A stretch of DNA of 64,000 nt from Gammaproteobacteria bacterium (GCA_021151625.1 JAGKWY010000017.1:46081-110080), one strand, 5' to 3'; counted from the stretch's first letter, positions 34,054 through 42,551 are shown. Translations and numbers: made by a program. Notes: generated by a model from the sequence alone, not told the origin.

Positions 34054-34911
34054 CTAAAAAAACTCCCCCTGCTGCACACTATATTTCCTCACCCCAAACG
34101 TTCCCTCTGCTGTTAAGCGATTAATTTCCGTGCGGAGGGTTTTTATGCGTTCGTGATATTTTGGTTCGCCGAGATTTAATAAGGCTTCGATGGGTATTGG
34201 ACTTTGTAGTGCAGCAATGATGGCCGGGGTTTTGGCGCGGCCTTGATGCCTGATGTCAGTTACCAAAAAGCAAACTGTATCCACGACTCCATCCAGATGG
34301 TATTGATCGGCATAGCTACGCATTTTATTTTTGAAGTGTTTAATACCTAATTCAATTTGCAAGTTGCGATTGGCCTTGTCGTTTTGTGCCCAATGCACAA
34401 ACTTCGCAGCCTGGATAACCTCGGTGTCCTCAACTTCTTTCAGGGAAGGGTTTAGATAATCCATCAACAACTCTGTTGATGTATCAGATTCGATGGGTAC
34501 TGGCCCATGGTCGGACATTTTGCAAATTCGGTTATTAACTAGCGACAGGTCCGGGAAGTAATCCCTGGCCAGGGGAAGCGCCAACAGACCGCGCAAATAA
34601 ATAACAAAGTCACCGTTGGGTACATGTGCAGCGTATTGCAAAAAAGAAAAGGTGAAATGCGCTTTATCGTAAGTATTCAACGTATGGAAAAGGGCACCTT
34701 CCGCCATAGCAGTAGGATGAATAAAATCCGCCCAAAATCCATAAGTGTCACGATAAATACTTCTGTCGTATTTCTGGATAGCAGTACCTTTAAGGTTCAT
34801 TAATCCTTTATTACCCTCATAAGAAACACGACTGCCAATATAAAAACGCTGACCATCAATCTTTCCATAATATTGATTGCCGTTTTCAAGCGAAAAGCTG
34901 ACTATTTTCAT
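34054..34911 (-). CDS. Conserved hypothetical protein, possibly lysozyme-fold
   Basis: 285 residues, no signal peptide, AGGAGAAGGC ribosome-binding site. A short N-terminal strand region (about 1-45) precedes DTYGFWADFIHPTAMAEGAL and FHTLNTYDKAHFTFSFLQYA followed by AHVPNGDFVIYLRGLLALP. The spacing of an acidic residue, TYD, and FTFSFLQ(Y)AAH recalls lysozyme/chitosanase-superfamily cores, but I cannot confirm it. The C-terminal part is helical and charged (FVHWAQNDKANRNLQ, DIRHQGRAK). Could be a lysin or secreted effector; alternatives remain open. Confidence 0.6.
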   Translation of the reverse strand: MKIVSFSLENGNQYYGKIDGQRFYIGSRVSYEGNKGLMNLKGTAIQKYDRSIYRDTYGFWADFIHPTAMAEGALFHTLNTYDKAHFTFSFLQYAAHVPNGDFVIYLRGLLALPLARDYFPDLSLVNNRICKMSDHGPVPIESDTSTELLMDYLNPSLKEVEDTEVIQAAKFVHWAQNDKANRNLQIELGIKHFKNKMRSYADQYHLDGVVDTVCFLVTDIRHQGRAKTPAIIAALQSPIPIEALLNLGEPKYHERIKTLRTEINRLTAEGTFGVRKYSVQQGEFF

Positions 34912-35068
34912 AGCCTTCTCCTTAATGCCATTCTTAATATGGATTTCAGCTAAGTATTGGGTTTTACAAAAGCAATGCTTATAAAACAGATGTATGTCTG
35001 TGACTTATCTTTGCGGAGGGGAGCTTGGGCTAGCTACAGCAGATTAACGAATATAATCAAAATCTTTA

Positions 35069-35084
35069 CCCCCCAATTGGGGGG
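35069..35084 (-). terminator. Perfect C/G palindrome after the GH67 gene
   Basis: CCCCCC-AATT-GGGGGG is a perfect 6-bp GC stem 41 bp past the GH67 stop codon. On the minus strand it is followed by TAAAGATTTTGATT, a modest T-rich tail, so it is a plausible terminator. Confidence 0.5.
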
Positions 35085-35125
35085 CAATTCAGGTTAAATA
35101 CTTTTTAATTTGATAGAGGGACTAA

Positions 35126-37345
35126 TTATTTCAACACCCGACTGGAACTCGCTGGATGCCATGGTTCTGGTACATAGCGTGTGCGCGCCAGGGTTTTGTA
35201 GTATTCCAGATCATGTTTTGGTTGTTCATACCCCGCCGGAATCGGCTTACCTGAAAAAGTTTGGAAATAGAGGACACAGGAGTCGCGCCAGATAACCGCA
35301 TCGCGCTCTTGCACTACCAATAAGGCTTTTACTTGTGCGAAACGCTCGGCATCAATAAAGGACTCGAGCTTGTCCCACTCGCGCTGCATGCTACGCACTT
35401 GCTCTACCCCTTCATAATATTTATGCACCAACTCATCCCATAGCGTACGGCCGGATTGCATCTTGTGGTCCCAACTCACGTGATGGAACCAGAGTAATAA
35501 ATCTTCCGGTACGGTTTTTATATCGCCATACTGTTGGGCCAATATTTTCGGGTACTGAGCTATTGCATTGGAACCGGATTGCGTGCGATTAAATCCAATA
35601 CCATCTTTTGCCGCACGGTGGTAATAGGTTGCATTCCAGTCGGCACGTTCCATGGTTGCTGTCCAAGGCGCGGGGCCGTAGTGATCGCCTTGCGAATACA
35701 AATGGGTCAATCCCAGCGGCGAACGATAATTTACACCTGCCTCACGCGAGGTCAGCATAAATTGCTTCACCGGCTCGATAAATTTTTTGTCGTTACTGAA
35801 GGTCATGCGCAACCATTCTTCTGCAGCAGTCTCTGCAGAAATTTGGTGATCCCAGGCCATGCGACCAAACGCATACCAGCTTGATTGGATAAATGGATGC
35901 CCGGTCCAATTGCGATCAGTGCCCGGATTAATTACCGCTGCCATACCCGTATGTTTTGTGCTTGTTGGTGAGTGAGCAAATACCTTGCCCTCCAGAATAT
36001 TGCCAATTGTCGAGCCCTCGCCTTTCACATTAGTTTCGGTGCGCAGCGACTCCTCAAATAGAGGCCCCTGATAAGCAAGGTGCGTAGCAAAACCAAAATA
36101 TTCCTGGGTAACCTGGAATTCCATCATCATGTTGGTTTTTTCCATAGCGGAAAATAATGCCGAGTAAGGTTCACGCGGTTGAAAATCGATGGGGCCATTT
36201 TTCACTTGGAGTATAACGTTATCCGCAAATTTTCCGTCGAGTGGTTTAAATTCATCGTAAGAACCGCGGAAGCGATCACCAATGTCCGGGTGATAAACAA
36301 AGGCTCGCCAAAACACCACACCACCATAAGGTTTTAATGCAGCGGCGAGCATGTTGGCGCCGTCAGCGTGGTCGCGCTGGTAATCCTGTGGGCCCGGTTG
36401 ACCTTCAGAATTTGCCTTCACCAAATAGCCACCGAAGTCCGGAATATAATCGTAGACTTTTTTGGTTCGCTCTTGCCACCATTTAGCAACACGCGGATCG
36501 AGCGGGTCACCCGTTTCCAGATCGCCAAACAAGCGCGGGGAATTGTAGTTAATCGATAAATATACTTTGATGCCATAAGGACGAAATACATCGGCAAGTG
36601 CAGCAATTTTTTGCAGGAACTGATCGCTCAACACACGCGGATCGGCATTTACATTATTGATCACCGTGCCATTAATACCGAGCGATGCATTGATGCGCGC
36701 ATAATCCACATAGCGCTGCGATTTATATTCCGGCAAAGCGCCCCAATCCCATAGCGACAGGCCGGCATAACCGCGTTCGATTACGCGATTTAAATTATCC
36801 CAATGATTTACCACGCGATGTTGCAACCTGGGTGCACTGCTGAGGGAAATATTTTTGATTGATTGCTGAGTTTGCAGTAAGCGCAACAAATGAAAACTGC
36901 CATAGAGCACACCCACATCAGAATTGGCGGCGATAACTGTTACATTGCGATTATTGATGCGTGTCTGTTCAATTAAATAACCTTCATTACCTACTGCAGC
37001 CAAGCGCGCTGATAAATTCAGCGAGGCAATTAATGGGGAGTTAGCCGGAGTACCTATCACCAGCGCATTGCTGGAAAGTTTTTTCGTGCTCGCAACGGGC
37101 TTGCCCAATAAGCCACTTAAACCACGCTGCAACTCGGCGGCAGCAACATCCAGGCTGGGGGCATTGGCTTCCACCAGAATACTGCCCAATTGCTGTTGGT
37201 AAGCTTTGCGTAATTTAGGCTCAACTATTGGTTGATAGCGTAGCCAGAGGTCATAACCATCTTCCGCCCGGGCAGGTATAACCAAAGTTAAAAAAAGCGC
37301 TAAAAAAATGAATAGGTTGTTCTGAAATACCCGGCGCACACACAT
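35126..37345 (-). CDS. GH67 alpha-glucuronidase
   Basis: 739 residues with a Sec signal (about 8-27, LFIFLALFLTLVIPARA). It removes 4-O-methyl-glucuronic acid from xylo-oligosaccharides. By my count the catalytic residues are acid E314 (KANSEGQPGP), D387 (KNGPIDFQ) and E415 (FQVTQEYFG). Each is 22 higher than E292, D365 and E393 of the well-studied Cellvibrio japonicus GlcA67A, so active-site architecture and spacing are preserved. No carbohydrate-binding module. The gene is divergent from a solute-binding protein and the GH10 xylanase; the 147-bp shared region contains two palindromes. Probably periplasmic or membrane-associated, acting after extracellular xylanases. Confidence 0.95.
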   Translation of the reverse strand: MCVRRVFQNNLFIFLALFLTLVIPARAEDGYDLWLRYQPIVEPKLRKAYQQQLGSILVEANAPSLDVAAAELQRGLSGLLGKPVASTKKLSSNALVIGTPANSPLIASLNLSARLAAVGNEGYLIEQTRINNRNVTVIAANSDVGVLYGSFHLLRLLQTQQSIKNISLSSAPRLQHRVVNHWDNLNRVIERGYAGLSLWDWGALPEYKSQRYVDYARINASLGINGTVINNVNADPRVLSDQFLQKIAALADVFRPYGIKVYLSINYNSPRLFGDLETGDPLDPRVAKWWQERTKKVYDYIPDFGGYLVKANSEGQPGPQDYQRDHADGANMLAAALKPYGGVVFWRAFVYHPDIGDRFRGSYDEFKPLDGKFADNVILQVKNGPIDFQPREPYSALFSAMEKTNMMMEFQVTQEYFGFATHLAYQGPLFEESLRTETNVKGEGSTIGNILEGKVFAHSPTSTKHTGMAAVINPGTDRNWTGHPFIQSSWYAFGRMAWDHQISAETAAEEWLRMTFSNDKKFIEPVKQFMLTSREAGVNYRSPLGLTHLYSQGDHYGPAPWTATMERADWNATYYHRAAKDGIGFNRTQSGSNAIAQYPKILAQQYGDIKTVPEDLLLWFHHVSWDHKMQSGRTLWDELVHKYYEGVEQVRSMQREWDKLESFIDAERFAQVKALLVVQERDAVIWRDSCVLYFQTFSGKPIPAGYEQPKHDLEYYKTLARTRYVPEPWHPASSSRVLK

Positions 37346-37397
37346 CTCCCGTCGATTATTATCAATTCAGCATCTTATAGTCATTGCAAATATAACA

Positions 37398-37429
37398 CTG
37401 GTATACAAGAATACACACTTAATAAGTGT
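37398..37429. promoter_or_regulatory. Two palindromes in the divergent xylan-locus promoter
   Basis: CTGGTATACAAG (37398-37409) is a 12-bp near-perfect palindrome around GTATAC, close to the TGGTATACCA sites of UxuR/ExuR-type hexuronate repressors. ACACTT-AAT-AAGTGT (37415-37429) is a perfect 15-bp palindrome right beside it. Both lie between GH67 and the solute-binding protein, so they may control both directions. Confidence 0.55.
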
Positions 37430-37492
37430 AAAGGATGACACATCGGTCAAGCATACCTATAACAACGGCATCATCCTTTAGAGCCCCTTAAA

Positions 37493-38470
37493 ATGATAAA
37501 AACAATGAGTGAAATGATAAAAATAATTAGTAAATTGACAAAGATAGTCCGCTTATTTTTTTGCGCATCCATCTGCCTCCTAACGTTAGCCTTTAGCGGC
37601 CAATTGCTGGCAGCCGATAAGATCCTGCGGGTCAACGATTTCAGCGATCCCAATGCCGCTTATGCCATCAAAATGCTCAAGCTGGCGATAGCCCATAGCG
37701 ATCACCCGGATTATCAGGTGGAAATCAGCCATGAAAATTTTACCCAAACCCGCACCAATGAAGAAGTGCGCAGCAAAGGCCTGCTGGATGTGTGCTGGGC
37801 CTCGTCCGACAGCAGCATTGAAGCACAACTACGCCCGATTCGAGTCCCATTATTCAAAGGCTTATTGGGCTACCGAATTTTTATTATCAATAAAAACGAC
37901 CAAGCCAAATTCGACCAGGTACATAGCCTCGATGATCTAAAAAAACTGACTATTGGCCAGGGCCGTACCTGGGCCGATGGCAGGATTCTGGAGGCCAATG
38001 GCTTTAATGTGATTAAAACCAACAAGTACCCGAGTCTATTTTATATGGTGGAAGGCGGCCGCTTTGATGGTTTTCCACGCGGTGTACACGAGCCTTTTGG
38101 TGAACTGGAAGCGCGCCCCAACATGGAGTTGGCGGTTGAAAAAAACCTGATGCTCTATTACCGCATGCCATTCTATTTGTTTGTCGCACCGGATAATCAA
38201 TCACTGGCCAAAGATCTGGAAACCGGGTTTACACGCGCCATTGCCACGGGCGAATTTGACAAGGTTTTTTATGGTGATAAAGCGATTCAGGATGTGATGC
38301 AAAAAGCCAATATGAAAAATCGTAAATTGTTTAAATTGGATAATCCACTACTCTCTAAGGAAACACCGGTAGATCGCCCGGAACTCTGGTTTGATCCACA
38401 AACACTTCCTGATACCGAACAGCAAAGCGCCGCTACCCCCATGAATAGCACCACAGCTAATAACAATTAG
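37493..38470 (+). CDS. Periplasmic solute-binding protein (family 3-like), orphan
   Basis: 325 residues; several in-frame ATGs near the start. The export signal is about 20-40 (LFFCASICLLTLAFSGQLLAA). The fold is that of type II periplasmic binding proteins: VNDFSDPNAAYAIKMLKLAI, DVCWASSDSSIEAQLRPIRV, DLKKLTIGQGRTWADGRILE and GRFDGFPRGVHEPFGELEAR. No membrane permease or ATPase is nearby, so it may serve a sensor kinase or a transporter elsewhere. A low-complexity Ser/Thr/Asn tail ends the protein. 42 bp ahead of the GH10 xylanase, probably one transcript; link to xylan products is inferred. Confidence 0.78.
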   Translation: MIKTMSEMIKIISKLTKIVRLFFCASICLLTLAFSGQLLAADKILRVNDFSDPNAAYAIKMLKLAIAHSDHPDYQVEISHENFTQTRTNEEVRSKGLLDVCWASSDSSIEAQLRPIRVPLFKGLLGYRIFIINKNDQAKFDQVHSLDDLKKLTIGQGRTWADGRILEANGFNVIKTNKYPSLFYMVEGGRFDGFPRGVHEPFGELEARPNMELAVEKNLMLYYRMPFYLFVAPDNQSLAKDLETGFTRAIATGEFDKVFYGDKAIQDVMQKANMKNRKLFKLDNPLLSKETPVDRPELWFDPQTLPDTEQQSAATPMNSTTANNN

Positions 38471-38512
38471 GTATAAATTTCGTTAACCATTATTAACCGA
38501 GGAATAATTACA

Positions 38513-39649
38513 ATGAATATTTCACGCAGACACTTATTAGCTATGGGCGGCACCACTGCCGCACTCGTTGCCGCTGCAAAATTACAAGCTGCCGAAAAAG
38601 CTGCCGCGGCAACCGGCTTAAAAGAAGCCTATAAAGATGACTTCCTGATTGGCGCTGCACTGAGTGCACGCATTATTCGCGCACAAGATCCAAAACTGGC
38701 TGCGCTAATTAATAAAGATTTTAATTCCATCACCCCGGAAAACTGTATGAAATGGGGCGAAGTACGCAATGAAGATGGCAGCTGGAAATGGCAAGATGCC
38801 GATGCATTTGTAGAATTCGGCAGCAAGCATAATTTACACATGGTTGGCCATACCTTAGGTTGGCACAGCCAGATTCCCGACAGCGTATTTAAAAACAAAG
38901 ATGGCAGCTACATTTCCAAAGATGAATTAGCGAAAAAGCAAAAGGAACACATCACTACAATAGTGGAGCGCTACAAAGGCAAACTCGCCGCCTGGGACGT
39001 AGTCAATGAAGCTGTGGGTGACGATGGCAAAATGCGCGATAGCCATTGGTACAAAATTATGGGTGATGATTTTTTGCTGAATGCCTTTAATCTCGCCCAC
39101 GAAGTAGATCCGAAAGCCCATTTGATGTACAACGATTATAACAATGAGCGCGCCGACAAACGCCAGGTCACTATTGAGATGCTGAAGCGATTGCAAAAAC
39201 GCGGCGCCCCCATTCATGGCCTGGGAATGCAGGCGCATGTGGGCCTGGAAACCAATATGCAGGATTTTGAAGATAGCATTCTCGCCTACTCTGCGCTGGG
39301 CTTAAAAATTCATCTCACTGAACTGGATATTGATGTATTGCCATCAGTATGGAATTTACCGGTTGCAGAAATTTCCACGCGCTTTGAATACAAACCGGAA
39401 CGCGACCCCTATATCAAAGGGTTGCCAAAAGAGATTGATGAGAAGCTGGCAAAAGCTTATGAAGCACTGTTTAAAATTTTGATTAAACACCGCGATAAAG
39501 TGGATCGCGTAACCTTCTGGGGCGTGAGTGACGATGCCAGTTGGCTCAATGATTTCCCTATTAAAGGGCGCACCAACTACCCGCTCTTGTTTGATCGCCA
39601 GCAACAACCCAAAGCAGCCTATTTCCGCTTACTGGATTTAAAACGCTAA
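38513..39649 (+). CDS. GH10 endo-beta-1,4-xylanase with Tat signal
   Basis: 378 residues. The N-terminus NISRRHLLAMGGTTAALVAA is a twin-arginine signal (SRRxLL), unusual among secreted CAZymes that mostly use Sec. The GH10 barrel follows with acid/base E166 (WDVVNEAVGD) and nucleophile E270 (IHLTELDIDV), plus the NSITPENCMKWGEV, GHTLGWHSQIP and GLGMQAHVGLE motifs. No binding module, so a single-domain xylanase acting on short xylo-oligosaccharides in the periplasm or at the inner membrane is likely. GAGGAA 9 nt upstream. Confidence 0.95.
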   Translation: MNISRRHLLAMGGTTAALVAAAKLQAAEKAAAATGLKEAYKDDFLIGAALSARIIRAQDPKLAALINKDFNSITPENCMKWGEVRNEDGSWKWQDADAFVEFGSKHNLHMVGHTLGWHSQIPDSVFKNKDGSYISKDELAKKQKEHITTIVERYKGKLAAWDVVNEAVGDDGKMRDSHWYKIMGDDFLLNAFNLAHEVDPKAHLMYNDYNNERADKRQVTIEMLKRLQKRGAPIHGLGMQAHVGLETNMQDFEDSILAYSALGLKIHLTELDIDVLPSVWNLPVAEISTRFEYKPERDPYIKGLPKEIDEKLAKAYEALFKILIKHRDKVDRVTFWGVSDDASWLNDFPIKGRTNYPLLFDRQQQPKAAYFRLLDLKR

Positions 39650-39692
39650 ACCCGCAGGCCAGGGATGGCCAATACATTCATAACATTGAATA

Positions 39693-39731
39693 TAGAGTTA
39701 CTTTCTAGAGTTACTTTCTAGAGTTACTTTC
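39693..39731 (+). repeat. Three tandem 13-bp repeats
   Basis: TAGAGTTACTTTC occurs three times without interruption (39693-39705, 39706-39718, 39719-39731), 43 bp after the xylanase stop. The rest of the 221-bp gap (39650-39870) shows nothing coding. Confidence 0.85.
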
Positions 39732-39870
39732 CTACACAGTACTTGCCTTTTTGTCAGGCTCGCAATCCACTCGCACCCGATTATCCACGTACCATCTCCC
39801 CCTGGATTGACTTCTTGTAACAAATATCTATTAATTGCAGCTCCTTTAATTTCAATACATGGAGCATGTA

Positions 39871-40590
39871 ATGTCACAAACCAACCCTTATGAAGCCCCC
39901 GCGTCTGATTTGAATCAACCCTCCGCCACTGGCGACCATCCACTGAACCCCAACTGGGAAATTGGTACTGTACTCTCTGAAGCCTGGGCCTTGACCAATG
40001 GTTTTAAAGCCACTTTGTGGGGTGCATTTTTACTCTATATGGCAGTTGTGTTTGGTGTTTCCATTGTCGGCGGCATAGTGACTGCTGGCGCAGCGGCTCT
40101 ATCAGCAACCGCCTCTATTATCCTGATGGTTGTGGTACAGCTAGCGCAATTACTGGTGAGCGCACCGCTCGGTGCCGGCCTGTTTATGATTGGAATCAAA
40201 CGTGCCTCTGGTCAGCCAGTAAGCGCATTTATGGTGTTTGATTACTTCCCCAAAACGCTGCCGCTGTTTTTTGCTTATCTTTTGATGATGCTGCTCATTG
40301 CTATAGGCTTTGTGTTGTTAGTGATCCCCGGAATCTATTTGATGATCGCTTACGCTCTGGCACTGCCATTGCTGGTCAATAAAAATTTGGGGATCTGGGA
40401 TGCACTGGAAACTTCACGCAAAGGAATCACCCCTTGCTGGTTCCGTTTTTTCGGGTTTGGCCTGCTGGCATTATTGATCGCTATTATTGCCTCATTGCCA
40501 CTATTGATCGGTCTGATTTGGGTTCTGCCCTGGTTATATGTTGCCGTTGGTATTATCTACCGCGACCTGTTTGGTGTTAACGTTAATTAA
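39871..40590 (+). CDS. Multi-pass membrane protein, BPSS1780-like
   Basis: ATG 39871 (239 residues) was chosen because GGAG lies 6-7 nt upstream; the frame also has ATG 39859. A soluble start with NPYEAPASDLNQP (a motif of small membrane proteins often labelled BPSS1780 or DUF4013) is followed by six hydrophobic segments (LWGAFLLYMAVVFGVSIVGG, LILMVVVQLAQLLVSAPLGA, FFAYLLMMLLIAIGFVLLVI and others). SRKGITPCWFRFFGFGLL is typical of the family. Function unknown; a stress- or membrane-related role is usually guessed. Followed by a strong terminator shared with the convergent esterase gene. Confidence 0.72.
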   Translation: MSQTNPYEAPASDLNQPSATGDHPLNPNWEIGTVLSEAWALTNGFKATLWGAFLLYMAVVFGVSIVGGIVTAGAAALSATASIILMVVVQLAQLLVSAPLGAGLFMIGIKRASGQPVSAFMVFDYFPKTLPLFFAYLLMMLLIAIGFVLLVIPGIYLMIAYALALPLLVNKNLGIWDALETSRKGITPCWFRFFGFGLLALLIAIIASLPLLIGLIWVLPWLYVAVGIIYRDLFGVNVN

Positions 40591-40611
40591 TCACTATTAA
40601 TTAACAGCCAT

Positions 40612-40647
40612 AAAAAAGCCAAAGGGGAAATCCTTTGGCTTTTTTAT
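40612..40647. terminator. Bidirectional intrinsic terminator
   Basis: AAAAAAGCCAAAGG (40612-40625) and CCTTTGGCTTTTTT (40632-40645) form a perfect 14-bp stem with a 6-nt loop. A/T runs on both sides allow it to end both the plus-strand membrane-protein gene and the minus-strand esterase gene. Confidence 0.92.
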
Positions 40648-40665
40648 TTTTACTTAATATTCAGC

Positions 40666-41766
40666 TTACCAATTCATCTTCTGCTTGATAAACGCCGTTA
40701 ACTTTTCTGCATTGACTTTATGCTGGGCAATGCGCGGGTGGCCACCAAAACCGGTGAATTCAAAAAATATCGTGTCGAGTTTTTGATCGCTATTTTCCTT
40801 TCTCATACGCTCGACTGCCGCCGAGATATAGCCCGGCCATTTAGGTGTTGCCGTCGCATCCATACTGCCCAACGCACAAATAATTTGAGCATTCGGATAT
40901 TTGGCGCGAATGCTGCGCACGAAATCGATATAGGCCTGTACGCGCTGAGCATCGGTAGGCACAGGTTGCATACGCTTTTCGCGATCGACTAACCAGGAAT
41001 CATTCTGGAATAAATTAATTACCACCAGATCAGGTGTCCATTGCGCAAAATCCCAGCGACTGTCGTTATTCCCTACTGCACTTAACTGATCGTAAAACTG
41101 CGGCATGATAAATGGAAACCAGCTGATCATAATGCCAATACCGCTTTGCGAAATGGTGTGCAACTCGGCATTCAGGTTGCGCGCTGTAATAGCGCCATAG
41201 GCCCAGTAATTATTTTTTTCGCTGAGCAGATGATCCATGCCATTATCTGCTCCTTCATTGCCCATACCAGTGCTAATAGAATCACCATAAATTTCCATGC
41301 GCCTGGCTGGACGCGTAGGCGGCGGCAACAATTTAGCACCCGAATCCAGCAGCAGACCTTTAAATGCGGTAGCGCCTTCTTCCCCCTCCGTACGCTTATA
41401 GATTTCCACACTGTGATTGCCGACTTGTAATGCCGAGCTAATCACATAGGTCTGCTCGCCTTTTTTGGCTTCCAATACATAAGGATGCTGAGTTTCACCA
41501 TCGATAAAAATATTAAAATAGTTTTTGCCCAACTGGTCATCCAGTTTAATAGCTAATGAAGTCCCAGTGAAATTGGCTTTAATACTGGTGCCGGTCCAGG
41601 AAACCTGCGGGGCTTTTTTATCGGAAAAATCTACACGCCCCGTGTACAGAAAATTGGCGTGATCGGCAGCGACCAATTGCACTGGTTTAGCAATCGCCAG
41701 GGGAATACTACAGACCAGTCCAAGCAACATGCCTGGAACCATTAATAAACGGGAAATAGATTTCAT
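40666..41766 (-). CDS. CE2-type acetylxylan esterase (SGNH hydrolase)
   Basis: 366 residues with a Sec signal (about 5-26, SRLLMVPGMLLGLVCSIPLA). A beta-rich N-terminal domain (about 30-145, with TGTSIKANFTGTSLAIKLDD) precedes the SGNH domain, the two-domain build of family CE2. Nucleophile S163 in EIYGDSISTG, QSGIGI, NLFQND block and a C-terminal His in FGGHPR support catalysis. It should remove acetyl groups from xylan or xylo-oligosaccharides, fitting the nearby GH67 and GH10. Secreted to the periplasm or outside. Confidence 0.88.
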   Translation of the reverse strand: MKSISRLLMVPGMLLGLVCSIPLAIAKPVQLVAADHANFLYTGRVDFSDKKAPQVSWTGTSIKANFTGTSLAIKLDDQLGKNYFNIFIDGETQHPYVLEAKKGEQTYVISSALQVGNHSVEIYKRTEGEEGATAFKGLLLDSGAKLLPPPTRPARRMEIYGDSISTGMGNEGADNGMDHLLSEKNNYWAYGAITARNLNAELHTISQSGIGIMISWFPFIMPQFYDQLSAVGNNDSRWDFAQWTPDLVVINLFQNDSWLVDREKRMQPVPTDAQRVQAYIDFVRSIRAKYPNAQIICALGSMDATATPKWPGYISAAVERMRKENSDQKLDTIFFEFTGFGGHPRIAQHKVNAEKLTAFIKQKMNW

Positions 41767-42145
41767 AAGTTCGCTCGCGTCAGGAATTTATATAACCGCT
41801 GTGTGGTTTTTATTAAGTGCTTTTATCAAGTACTTTTATTAATCGGGCATGTTAGTCCCTATTCTTTTCCAATACCAGCAGACCATTTGCGGGGCCACCC
41901 CAAAAAACAAGGTCCTTGCCAAAGCGAAATAGCCCTGTTATGGTTTAGGCATGAACCCGAAAACCACCTCTTTAGTTTCCCTCTTCAAGCGCGCGCCAGA
42001 ATTGAATTTCTCTCGCGCCTTAGTCGTTGTTGGCGATTAAGTTAGTTTCAACTTAATCGCCCGAACCTCACACTTCCACTATTTTATTTTAATCGATCGG
42101 TTTGCCTTTTCTGGTGAGCTGCCGGCTATTTTTTTGGAGTAAATA
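41767..42145. other. Intergenic region with 13-bp repeats and a strong hairpin
   Basis: Three 13-bp units (TTTTATTAAGTGC 41808-41820, TTTTATCAAGTAC 41821-41833, TTTTATTAATCGG 41834-41846) stand near the esterase start. A perfect 11-bp inverted repeat, GCGATTAAGTT (42033-42043) and AACTTAATCGC (42050-42060), lies upstream of rnk; no T-run follows it, so it may be an operator or the end of a small transcript. No gene was supported here. Confidence 0.5.
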
Positions 42146-42529
42146 ATGAGCAAGCAAAACCCCAGTAAATTAATTATTTCCCAGGCGGATTATCAACAAT
42201 TGCTGGATTTGATAGAGAAAAACCCAAGCCCTGCCACTGATGCTTTGGACGAAGAAATCAGTCGCGCAAAAATTGTAGCTAACAATGAATTACCTACTGA
42301 TGTGGTGGTAATGAATTCACAAGTAACCTTTATAGATGCAGACTCTGCTGAAGAAAACACTATTCAACTGGTTTACCCACAACACGCGGATGTTAATCAA
42401 CAAAAAATTTCTATCCTCTCCCCCGTAGGAAGCGCGCTAATTGGATTGAGTGTCGGCGGCACTATTGATTGGCCAGTACCGCAAGGGATAGTACGTCGGT
42501 TAAAAGTCGTAGCTGTTAAACAAAAATAG
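42146..42529 (+). CDS. rnk: Rnk-type nucleoside diphosphate kinase regulator
   Basis: 127 residues, usual size. A short N-terminal coiled part (PSKLIISQADYQQLLDLIEK) is followed by a GreA/GreB-like C-terminal domain (about 50-125): VVVMNSQVTFIDADSAEENT, QLVYPQHADVNQQKISILSP and GSALIGLSVGGTIDWPVPQG. Rnk binds RNA polymerase at the secondary channel like Gre factors but does not cleave transcripts; in some pseudomonads it affects NDP kinase levels. GGAG lies 8 nt upstream. Its stop is inside the terminator of the convergent DUF1501 gene. Confidence 0.9.
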   Translation: MSKQNPSKLIISQADYQQLLDLIEKNPSPATDALDEEISRAKIVANNELPTDVVVMNSQVTFIDADSAEENTIQLVYPQHADVNQQKISILSPVGSALIGLSVGGTIDWPVPQGIVRRLKVVAVKQK

Positions 42530-42551
42530 AGTGATGGCATCATCACTCTAT
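42526..42551 (-). terminator. Intrinsic terminator between rnk and the DUF1501 gene
   Basis: ATAGAGTGATG (42526-42536) and CATCACTCTAT (42541-42551) form a perfect 11-bp stem with a 4-nt loop. On the minus strand it is followed by TTTTTGTTTAAC, so it mainly ends the DUF1501 transcript; it also overlaps the rnk stop codon. Confidence 0.8.

Noticed and set aside
25465..35000. Integron-like cassette array in the accessory region
   Set aside because: Hairpins exist between genes but no repeated attC pattern with RYYYAAC/GTTRRRY cores at each border, no integrase, and gaps are too variable.
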